5,929 bases of DNA, taken from Dehalococcoidia bacterium (lineage in GTDB: Bacteria > Chloroflexota > Dehalococcoidia > GIF9 > AB-539-J10). Location of the stretch: positions 1 through 5,929 of the forward strand of contig PWUO01000300.1 of assembly GCA_003562555.1 (NCBI GenBank). Reading direction: 5' to 3'. Made by a program: the position numbers and the translations under genes. The notes beneath the pieces were generated by a model. It was not told the DNA's origin. It saw only the letters and a list, made by a program, of their open reading frames with translations, and did no database searches. This document shows positions 1-5,285 of this stretch, piece by piece (the first letter of the stretch is position 1; every line of letters begins with the position of its first letter).

Positions 1-129
1 GAACCCTTTGGTGACTGGAGCGGAGCGGAACCACCCGTTCCCATCCCGAACACGGAAGTGAAACGCTCCAGCGCAGACGATACTCGAGGGGCAACTCTCC
101 GGGAAAATATGCCGTTGCCAGAGGGTTCC
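1..129 (+). rRNA. rrf: 5S ribosomal RNA
   Basis: This is the structural RNA of the large ribosomal subunit. The conserved core is plain to see: CCCATCCCGAACACGG at 40-55, followed by AAGTGAAACGCTCC. The ends pair as the terminal helix: GAACCCT at 1-7 is the exact complement of AGGGTTC at 122-128. An internal stem forms between CTGGAGCG (15-22) and CGCTCCAG (64-71). At about 129 nt it is somewhat longer than the usual 117-120 nt. The core reads as the bacterial rather than the archaeal form, which matters because two downstream genes are archaeal in type. The window begins at or within one base of the 5' end, so any 23S gene would lie just outside. A short T-rich run (CCTTTT) follows the closing helix and could help termination. 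No tRNA gene follows. Confidence 0.93.
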
Positions 130-220
130 TTTTGTCTTACTTCTCCTATCTAGCTCAATGGCAGTTCTGCCGCAGGTTACGGGCAACTTCGTGCTGACTA
201 CTTCTACTGTAGTGCGCATC

Positions 221-249
221 TTGCGATTGAATCACCGTCCGGCTACGAT
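221..249 (+). promoter_or_regulatory. Candidate sigma70-type promoter for the pncC-sepS-pscS operon
   Basis: TTGCGA at 221-226 and TACGAT at 244-249 are separated by exactly 17 nt. Each matches four of six positions of the -35 and -10 consensus. Transcription would start near 256 and leave a leader of about 33 nt before the pncC ATG. It is the best pair I found in the 159-nt non-coding stretch between the 5S gene and pncC. That stretch shows no convincing riboswitch, tRNA or strong hairpin by eye. The call rests on weak matches only, and readthrough from the rRNA operon is an alternative. Confidence 0.35.
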
Positions 250-288
250 GGTCTGGGAGATCCAAGCGCGCCTTCTGCGGTTCCGTAG

Positions 289-825
289 ATGTGTATGAAC
301 AGACGTGGTATCGGCAGCATAACGATCAGCAGTCAGATTTCAGAACTGCAGGCACGACTCCGAGATTCTGGCAAGGGCGTGCGTACCCTGGCTACGGCCG
401 AATCCGCGACGGCCGGACGCATAGCGGATGTGCTCACAGATGTTCCAGGGTCATCGGAATACGTGTGTGGAGGCATCGTGGCGTACAGCAACGATGCGAA
501 GATGCGACTGCTTGGTGTAAGAGCATCCTCGCTATCTGAGTATGGAGCGGTGAGCGAGGAGGTCGCGTGCGAGATGGCTGAAGGTGGACGGAGGATGCTC
601 AATGCGGACGTTTGTGTGTCCGATAGTGGCATTGCCGGTCCGGGGGGAGCGACCGCAACCAAGCCGGTCGGACTGTTCTACATCGCGCTTGCGACATCAA
701 CCGGATGTCGCCCTCACGAGTTTCACTTCCATGGTGACAGGTTCCACAACAAGGAGGCGGCGCTCGAGGCAGCCCTCACTCTGATCAGAGACTATCTGGT
801 ACAATGCTGCGACGCACAGGAGTGA
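289..825 (+). CDS. pncC: CinA C-terminal-domain protein, nicotinamide-nucleotide amidohydrolase (PncC-like)
   Basis: This is a stand-alone CinA C-terminal domain of 178 aa, the usual size for PncC/YgaD proteins. The family deamidates nicotinamide mononucleotide to nicotinate mononucleotide in the cytoplasmic pyridine nucleotide cycle. Visible signatures are TLATAESATAG (33-43), TDVPGSS (50-56), VAYSNDAK (64-71), YGAVSEEVA (85-93), GIAGPGG (114-120) and KPVG (125-128). Ser39 sits where the family's proposed nucleophile lies. The normal AESCTGG motif reads AESATAG here, so Cys is replaced by Ala and the first Gly of the pair by Ala. The CinA N-terminal molybdopterin-binding-like domain is absent. 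A TAG stop directly precedes the ATG at 289, so no earlier ATG exists; the ATG at 295 is an alternative start, and neither has a clear Shine-Dalgarno. It is first in the operon and ends 6 nt before sepS. The family call is strong; the exact reaction is inferred. Confidence 0.9.
   Translation: MCMNRRGIGSITISSQISELQARLRDSGKGVRTLATAESATAGRIADVLTDVPGSSEYVCGGIVAYSNDAKMRLLGVRASSLSEYGAVSEEVACEMAEGGRRMLNADVCVSDSGIAGPGGATATKPVGLFYIALATSTGCRPHEFHFHGDRFHNKEAALEAALTLIRDYLVQCCDAQE
818..822 (+). promoter_or_regulatory. Ribosome binding site of sepS
   Basis: AGGAG lies 9 nt before the ATG at 832 and directly abuts the pncC stop codon at 823-825. It fixes the sepS start and suggests translation coupled to pncC within one mRNA. 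Confidence 0.75.
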
Positions 826-831
826 TTCTGC

Positions 832-2382
832 ATGGCTGATTTCGACGTTTCCTCCATTCGCGCTCGCGCGAAGACCGACTTCACCGAGACCTGGCTTGCG
901 ACAGCCGAACTGCTGCCCAGGAATACGTCGGTGACGTTGCCATCACGAGGCAGGCCCCATCCCGTCCGTGACCTTATGCAGCGATCACGGGAGATACTGC
1001 TGGCACGGGGCTTCGATGAAGCTGAGAACCTGACGATCCTTCCGGATTCCGACGTCATGAGGCAGTACGGTCCTGAGGCACTTGTGATTCTGGATCGGGC
1101 GTTCTACCTTGCGCATCTGCCTCGCCCTGAGATCGGGTTAAGCGTGCAGCGCGTAGGGCAGGTTGAGACCATCGTGGGAAGACCAGTGGATGTCGAGGAG
1201 TTAGGATCAATACTAAGGGCGTACAAGCGCGGCGATATAGAGGCTGATGACCTCATTGACGCTCTGATGAAACGGCTCGGCATTGCGGATACTCAGGCAA
1301 CTGAAATCATCAACAAGGTGTTTCCAGAGCTCTATCAGTTGAAGCCGGTGCCGACTGACAAGACCCTGCGCAGTCACATGACTGCTACGTGGTTTCATAC
1401 GCTTGCCGCTCTGCAGGATAGGGCGACCCATCCCGTCGCCCTGTTCGCGGTCGGCCCACGTTACCGCAATGAGCAACGTGAGGACGCACACCACCTGAGG
1501 GTACACCACTCGGCTTCCATAGCCATCATGGATCCGCAGATGTCGCTTGAGGCAGGCCGCGACATCACATCGCAGATACTTTCTGATTATGGCTTCGAGG
1601 ATGTGCGATTCGAGACCAAGTCCGCCACATCGAAGTACTACGCGCCTGGCTTTGAAGAAGAGGTCTTCGTGAAGTACCGCGGCCAGTGGCTCGAGGTTGC
1701 TGATATCGGAATGTACTCGCCGGTCGCGCTCGCGAACTTCGAGATCCGCTATCCCGCTTTTAATGCGGGCATGGGAATCGAGCGCCTGGCGATGATCCTG
1801 CATGGGTCGGATGACATACGTAAGCTCGTGTATCCGCAGTTCTCTGTCGTGGACTTCTCCGACAAAGACATCGCGGAGTCGCTGACGTTCCTGTCTCAGC
1901 CGAAGACTGATCGCGGCTTGAAGATCGCGAAGGCCATCGAGGGCAGCGCGCGCAAACACAAAGATGAGCCTTCGCCTTGTGAATTTGTGGCGTACAGGGA
2001 TAACAAAGTTGAAGTGAAGCTGGTCGAGCGTGAGCACGGCAAGAAGCTGATCGGCCCCGCTGGATTCAACGAAATCTGCGTGGGCGAGGGCACAATCTAT
2101 AGTGACATTCAGCCCTCGGGGACGTATACCGGGTTGAACTACATGAGCGCTATCGCGATGGCGGCGGCTGCGATGGCTGAGGACGCTGCCGAATCACGTG
2201 ACTTCCAGGTGAAGATGATACGTCACCTGTCCGATTTGAACCTCGAACTGCCCGACGCAGTGCGAAGCCACATCGAGCGGCAGCAGAAGAAGATACGCGT
2301 TGGCGGTGGTGTATTCGTCACCGTTGAGATTCGACCCATCATGGCGACAGGAGAAGAGAAAGGCAGTGACAAGACAGGCTGA
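832..2382 (+). CDS. sepS: O-phosphoseryl-tRNA(Cys) synthetase (SepRS)
   Basis: This class II aminoacyl-tRNA synthetase attaches O-phosphoserine to tRNA(Cys), the first step of tRNA-dependent cysteine synthesis. It has 516 aa, slightly shorter than the roughly 535-540 aa archaeal enzymes. Hallmarks in order: an N-terminal region with HPVRDL (43-48); QYGPEALVILDRAFYLAHLPRP (78-99); a helical insertion (about 110-168); RSHMTATWF (180-188); motif 2 RYRNEQRED (210-218); HHSASIAI (225-232); SKYY (267-270); WLEVADIGMYSPVAL (286-300); and motif 3 NAGMGIERLAMIL (311-323). His182, Thr184, Ser227, Ser229 and Asn311 fall where the family's phosphoserine-contacting residues lie. The C-terminal part (about 380-503) matches the SepRS anticodon-binding region, including EHGKKLIGPAGFNEI and a closing VFVTVEIRPI strand. 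Compared from memory with methanogen SepRS, a loop before GLNYMSAI (434-441) seems shorter, and MTSGWF reads MTATWF. It is second in the operon with a good Shine-Dalgarno and overlaps pscS by 17 nt. PheRS alpha and PylRS are related folds, but the motifs are specifically SepRS. Confidence 0.95.
   Translation: MADFDVSSIRARAKTDFTETWLATAELLPRNTSVTLPSRGRPHPVRDLMQRSREILLARGFDEAENLTILPDSDVMRQYGPEALVILDRAFYLAHLPRPEIGLSVQRVGQVETIVGRPVDVEELGSILRAYKRGDIEADDLIDALMKRLGIADTQATEIINKVFPELYQLKPVPTDKTLRSHMTATWFHTLAALQDRATHPVALFAVGPRYRNEQREDAHHLRVHHSASIAIMDPQMSLEAGRDITSQILSDYGFEDVRFETKSATSKYYAPGFEEEVFVKYRGQWLEVADIGMYSPVALANFEIRYPAFNAGMGIERLAMILHGSDDIRKLVYPQFSVVDFSDKDIAESLTFLSQPKTDRGLKIAKAIEGSARKHKDEPSPCEFVAYRDNKVEVKLVEREHGKKLIGPAGFNEICVGEGTIYSDIQPSGTYTGLNYMSAIAMAAAAMAEDAAESRDFQVKMIRHLSDLNLELPDAVRSHIERQQKKIRVGGGVFVTVEIRPIMATGEEKGSDKTG
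2349..2363 (+). promoter_or_regulatory. Ribosome binding region deciding the GTG start of pscS
   Basis: The purine-rich stretch AGGAGAAGAGAAAGG lies inside the 3' end of sepS, just before the GTG at 2366. AGGAG (2349-2353) has a 12-nt spacer, and the second purine block (2359-2363) is 2 nt from the GTG. This supports GTG 2366 over the upstream in-frame ATG at 2300, which would add 22 residues unlike the family and deepen the overlap with sepS to 83 nt. Confidence 0.6.
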
Positions 2383-3499
2383 TCTTGAGAAGCTGACCGG
2401 GCTGACACGTCCGCACCGGGACATGATTAACATCATGCCGCTGCAAACGGGCAGTATCCTCACCGATGCCGCACGCCGTATGCTGCTGGAGTTCGGAGAT
2501 GGGTACTCGATCTGCGACTTCTGCCAGGGCCGATTGGTCGATATCGCGAATCCTCCGGTACGGCAATTCGTGACTGAGATGCTGCCTGAATTTCTTGGAA
2601 GCGACATTGCGACGCTTACCTACGGTGCCCGTGATGGCGTATTCATGGTCATCCATTCCGTAACCAAGCCAGGTGATGTGGTGGTCGTTGATGGCAACAG
2701 ACACTACAGCACTGCCGTGGCCGCCGAAAGGGCTGGCGTTGAACTCGCGCCGGTTCCCAACTCGGGGTATCCGGAGTACAAGGTAGACCCTGAGGGATTC
2801 GCACAGGCGCTGCGTGACCGTAAGGCTGCGCTGCTCATTCTTACCTACCCCGATGGTCGCTTCGGCAATCTGGTTGATGCAGCCCGCGTGGGTGAGATCG
2901 CCGGGACTGAAGGAGTTCCATTGCTGCTGAATGGCGCCTATGCGGTCGGCCGCATGCCGGTTCGCATGAACGATTTCGGTGCCGATTTCATCGTCGGTAG
3001 CGGACATAAGAGTATGGCTTCCGCAGGACCGTCAGGCGTTCTCGGGATGAAGCAGAAGTGGCAGGAGGTCGTCCTCCGCCGTTCCGCCCTGCATAAGACC
3101 AAGGAGATTGAGTGCCTTGGCTGTACCGTGCGTGGCGTAACTCTGGCGACTCTGATGGCTTCGTTTCCTACGGTAGTTGAGCGGGTGACTCACTGGGATG
3201 AACAGGTCGCCAAGGCGCAATGGTTCTCGAGCGCCATGGAGGAACTTGGCTTCACGCAACTTGGAGAGAAGCCGCATCGACACGACATTATGGTGTTCGA
3301 GACGCCAGCGTTGTTCGACATCTCGCAGCGCGTACGCGAACGGGGGTTCTATCTGTACAAGGAGATGGAATCTCGTGGTATCTGGGGGCTGAAACCGGGC
3401 CAGACGAAGGCACTCGAACTCTCCACATTCGCAGCGAGCCGGGAAGAACTGGGTCAGGTCGTGGATGCCTTTAAGGCTATTCTCGAGAAGTACCGCTAA
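2366..3499 (+). CDS. pscS: O-phospho-L-seryl-tRNA:Cys-tRNA synthase (SepCysS)
   Basis: This PLP-dependent fold-type I enzyme converts Sep-tRNA(Cys), made by the SepRS encoded just upstream, into Cys-tRNA(Cys), using sulfur passed through active-site cysteines. The GTG start gives 377 aa, close to archaeal SepCysS. Signatures in order: INIMPLQTGSIL (21-32), EFGDGYSICDFCQGRL (42-57), TYGARDG (85-91), DGNRHYST (109-116), LILTYPDGRFGN (157-168), LLNGAYAVGRMP (187-198), GSGHKSMASAGPSG (211-224) and ECLGCTVRGVTLATLMASFP (249-268). Lys215 (AAG at 3008) is the expected PLP lysine. Cys50 and Cys53 match the family's CxxC, and Cys250 or Cys253 its third essential cysteine. The protein has no other cysteine. 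The first 17 nt overlap sepS, so coupled translation is likely. No SepCysE-like domain is fused at either end. The stop overlaps that of convergent rimI. A selenocysteine synthase or cysteine desulfurase is a less likely alternative, given these motifs and the sepS linkage. Confidence 0.95.
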   Translation: MTRQADLEKLTGLTRPHRDMINIMPLQTGSILTDAARRMLLEFGDGYSICDFCQGRLVDIANPPVRQFVTEMLPEFLGSDIATLTYGARDGVFMVIHSVTKPGDVVVVDGNRHYSTAVAAERAGVELAPVPNSGYPEYKVDPEGFAQALRDRKAALLILTYPDGRFGNLVDAARVGEIAGTEGVPLLLNGAYAVGRMPVRMNDFGADFIVGSGHKSMASAGPSGVLGMKQKWQEVVLRRSALHKTKEIECLGCTVRGVTLATLMASFPTVVERVTHWDEQVAKAQWFSSAMEELGFTQLGEKPHRHDIMVFETPALFDISQRVRERGFYLYKEMESRGIWGLKPGQTKALELSTFAASREELGQVVDAFKAILEKYR

Positions 3500-4164
3500 T
3501 CCGGCACCGGATCGAACGAATCTTCAGGGATCTCGATGGCGCGCGAGAGATAATCCTGCTGTAGCAGTTCACTCTTCTGCTGCCTGAACCTCTCCCGAAA
3601 CTCTGGGTCCTGCAAATCCTCGATGCTCATCAGCACGGCGTCTTCCTGATTGTCCGAGTAGTAACGGGGCCTCTTCCCAACCACATGGAATCCATGCTTC
3701 AGGTACATCTGTTGCGCCGGATGGTTGCTCGCCCGTACCTCGAGCGTGAGGAGTCGCGTCCGCAGGCTGGTTGCCATGTCGATCACGCAAAGCAGCAGTC
3801 CCTCGCCTATGGCTTGGCGACGATATGGATTTCGAACCGCGATTGCGATGATGTGTGCCTCGTCCAGCATGACCCAGAAGCCCGCGAAGCCTACCAGCAG
3901 GTCCTGGCGCGTGGTGGCTGGAGATGTGCTGAGCGACCCGCCGGAAAGGAGTCGTCGCATCCAGGAGCGTCGCATATGTTCACTGCGCTGGCGGGAAGGT
4001 ACACACGCGACGATGTAGTGGGCCATGGAATTATGCATTTCACGGCCATAACTGGAGTAGGGACGGAACATGGATTCGGCGGGGAAACATTCGTGGTCGA
4101 TGGCGTATACCTGGGGTATGTCGGCCTCAGTCATAGGACGGAACAGGCAGGCGTCGCTCCCCAT
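3496..4164 (-). CDS. rimI: Ribosomal protein S18-alanine N-acetyltransferase (RimI-like GNAT)
   Basis: This GNAT-fold acetyltransferase would use acetyl-CoA to acetylate the N-terminal alanine of ribosomal protein S18. From ATG 4164 it has 222 aa, against about 150-160 for typical RimI. Core motifs are FRPMTEADIPQVYAIDHECFP (8-28), GFAGFWVMLDEAHIIAIAV (92-110), the acetyl-CoA loop RRQAIGEGLL (115-124), LEVRASN (141-147), MYLKHGF (153-159) and RYYSDNQEDAVLM (167-179). Glu142 and Tyr154 are 12 apart, like the catalytic Glu103 and Tyr115 of Salmonella RimI. The extra length is a basic, Arg- and Ser-rich insertion at about 54-88 and a charged C-terminal tail after about 183. In-frame ATGs at 4206 and 4269 would add 14 or 35 residues without family similarity and run into or past the pyrD promoter. 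ATG 4164 fits family alignment and has a TACAAT box 8 nt upstream. The S18 substrate is inferred; other GNAT targets are possible. Confidence 0.87.
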   Translation of the reverse strand: MGSDACLFRPMTEADIPQVYAIDHECFPAESMFRPYSSYGREMHNSMAHYIVACVPSRQRSEHMRRSWMRRLLSGGSLSTSPATTRQDLLVGFAGFWVMLDEAHIIAIAVRNPYRRQAIGEGLLLCVIDMATSLRTRLLTLEVRASNHPAQQMYLKHGFHVVGKRPRYYSDNQEDAVLMSIEDLQDPEFRERFRQQKSELLQQDYLSRAIEIPEDSFDPVPD

Positions 4165-4172
4165 GGCCGGGG

Positions 4173-4178
4173 ATTGTA
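4173..4178 (-). promoter_or_regulatory. -10 box for rimI, suggesting a leaderless mRNA
   Basis: On the minus strand TACAAT (five of six matches to TATAAT) ends 8 nt before the ATG at 4164. Transcription would therefore start at or next to the A of the start codon. No Shine-Dalgarno precedes this ATG. A -35 hexamer is not convincing at the expected spacing (ACACCT with a 17-nt spacer), so the call rests on the -10 alone. Confidence 0.4.
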
Positions 4179-4195
4179 CCACGCTGTTCGTGGGG

Positions 4196-4218
4196 AGGTG
4201 TTGCATCAGGGGACACCT
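4196..4218. promoter_or_regulatory. Inverted repeat AGGTGT-N11-ACACCT, possible operator
   Basis: AGGTGT at 4196-4201 is the exact reverse complement of ACACCT at 4213-4218, with an 11-nt spacer. The dyad lies in the rimI-pyrD divergent interval, over the -35 hexamer and much of the -35/-10 spacer of the pyrD promoter. That position would suit a dimeric repressor. Arms of 6 bp can arise by chance, so this is tentative. Confidence 0.25.
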
Positions 4219-4229
4219 GCTGCGATAAT
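4201..4229 (+). promoter_or_regulatory. Sigma70-type promoter for pyrD, near-leaderless
   Basis: TTGCAT (4201-4206) and GATAAT (4224-4229) are 17 nt apart. The -10 matches five of six consensus positions, and the -35 begins with the important TTG. A start about 7 nt downstream of the -10 falls at 4236-4237, only 2-3 nt before the GTG start codon of pyrD at 4239. There is no room for a Shine-Dalgarno in such a leader. Confidence 0.5.
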
Positions 4230-4238
4230 CTGAAGCTA

Positions 4239-5168
4239 GTGGATCACGATCAGTCGCTGCACGTTTCACTGGCCCCCCTCAATCCTCGCGGGCTTACTCT
4301 GAGAAACCCGGTGATGCCGGCGTCGGGCACGTTTGGCTACGGAACCGAGTATGCGGACCTCGTAGCGGTTGAGAGACTGGGAGCCATAGTAACCAAAGGC
4401 CTCACCTTGATTCCGTGGGAGGGAAATCCTCAACCACGGTTGTGGGAGACGTCATCAGGCGTACTCAACTCGATAGGTCTTGAGAACATCGGCGTTGAGG
4501 CCGCTATTCGTGAACGTGCGCCTGTCTGGGCGACCTGGACGGTTCCCGTCATAGCGAACATCGCTGGTCATACTGTCGATGAATACGCGCAGGTGGCGCG
4601 CCAACTCGACGAGGTCGAAGGTGTGTCTGCGCTTGAGGTGAACATAAGCTGCCCTAACGTGGAGAAAGGTAGTCTTGAGTTCGGGACGAATCCCGAGATG
4701 GCTTCGCAGGTTACCGCAGCGGTGAGGGCAGCCACATCCCTGCCTCTGATCGTGAAGCTGAGTCCCAATGTCTCGGATATCGTGTCAATCGCATCAGCGG
4801 CGATCTCTGCCGGTGCCGACGCACTGTGCGTCATCAACACCCTTCGTGGAACCGCGATTGACGTGGGGCGGCGCAGGTTCCGGCTGGGACGCCCGGCGGG
4901 TGGACTTTCCGGGCCTGCCATCAAGCCCGTAGCTCTCCACATGGTGCACCGTGTAGCTCATGCGGTGAAGGTGCCGGTCATCGGATGTGGCGGCATCAGC
5001 ACGACCGAAGACGCGCTGGAGTTCATCATGGCTGGCGCGACCGCGGTGCAGGTGGGCACTGCAACGTTCGGCGACGCAAATTCGATGATTGCCATCATCG
5101 AGGGAATCGAGGGATTTATGCGTTGCAACGGAGTGACGGACCTTTCTGAGATCCGGGGGATTCTCTAG
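4239..5168 (+). CDS. pyrD: Dihydroorotate dehydrogenase, class 1B catalytic subunit
   Basis: PyrD oxidises dihydroorotate to orotate with FMN in the cytoplasm, the fourth step of pyrimidine synthesis. The 309 aa cover the full TIM barrel at normal family length. Diagnostic stretches are NPVMPASGTFGYGTEY (23-38), VTKGLTLIPWEGNPQPRLWE (51-70), GVLNSIGLEN (74-83), IANIAG (105-110), ALEVNISCPNV (131-141), LIVKLSPNV (170-178), VINTLRG (198-204), GGLSGPAIKP (221-230), and the phosphate-binding IGCGGIST (248-255) and VQVGTATF (270-277). Cys138 in NISCPN is the catalytic base of class 1 enzymes; Lys53, Asn77, Asn135 and Lys173 are further active-site or FMN residues. The NISCPNV form and the absence of an N-terminal membrane helix argue for class 1B over class 2. 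Class 1B enzymes pair with the PyrK electron-transfer subunit, but no pyrK lies in this window. The GTG start puts the conserved region about 20 residues in, as usual, and sits next to its promoter. It is divergent from rimI. Confidence 0.95.
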   Translation: MDHDQSLHVSLAPLNPRGLTLRNPVMPASGTFGYGTEYADLVAVERLGAIVTKGLTLIPWEGNPQPRLWETSSGVLNSIGLENIGVEAAIRERAPVWATWTVPVIANIAGHTVDEYAQVARQLDEVEGVSALEVNISCPNVEKGSLEFGTNPEMASQVTAAVRAATSLPLIVKLSPNVSDIVSIASAAISAGADALCVINTLRGTAIDVGRRRFRLGRPAGGLSGPAIKPVALHMVHRVAHAVKVPVIGCGGISTTEDALEFIMAGATAVQVGTATFGDANSMIAIIEGIEGFMRCNGVTDLSEIRGIL

Positions 5169-5228
5169 GTGGCACAATCCTGGGATTCATTGGTGTTATC
5201 CCGCCGTTTGACATAGTCTGCGGAAGGA

Positions 5229-5263
5229 AGAGGGGTGCAGCATCTTTCAAGCTGCACCCCTCT
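5229..5263. terminator. Hairpin between convergent pyrD and slipin genes, probable bidirectional terminator
   Basis: AGAGGGGTGCAGC (5229-5241) and GCTGCACCCCTCT (5251-5263) form a perfect 13-bp GC-rich stem with a 9-nt loop. It lies 60 nt after the pyrD stop and 22 nt after the slipin stop. Neither side has a clear U-tract: the + side continues ACTGCGTC and the minus side TCCTTCCG. Termination may therefore be inefficient or factor-assisted, or the stem may mainly protect 3' ends. Confidence 0.7.
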
Positions 5264-5285
5264 ACTGCGTCACGATCGATTGGGT

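Noticed and set aside
197..213. Small hairpin ACTAC-N7-GTAGT upstream of pncC as an attenuator or riboswitch.
   Set aside because: A 5-bp AT-containing stem lies upstream of the proposed transcription start, with no further pairing or U-tract.
144..220. tRNA-like stretch after the 5S gene: TAGCTCAATGGCAG at 151-164 matches a tRNA D-arm.
   Set aside because: The preceding 7 nt find no acceptor partner at the right distance, the D-stem does not close with GAGC, and there is no T-arm or CCA end. It is at most a decayed remnant; a tRNAscan-SE or Infernal hit would overturn this.
1213..2037. A 274-aa minus-strand open frame within sepS.
   Set aside because: It is a shadow of the well-supported sepS frame, with no conserved motif.
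2300..2365. Upstream ATG start for pscS giving a 399-aa protein.
   Set aside because: The extra 22 residues come from out-of-frame sepS sequence and look nothing like the family. The GTG at 2366 has a purine-rich ribosome site and gives family length.
3685..4233. A 182-aa + strand open frame.
   Set aside because: It is antisense to rimI, has no recognisable motif, and is explained by codon bias of the real gene.
4165..4269. Longer rimI starting at 4269 or 4206.
   Set aside because: The added residues lack family similarity and would run into or past the pyrD promoter and start. ATG 4164 matches the RimI N-terminus.
5208..5236. Perfect TTGACA at 5208-5213 as a promoter.
   Set aside because: No -10-like hexamer lies 16-18 nt downstream, and the only + strand sequence ahead is a hairpin and the 3' end of an oppositely oriented gene.
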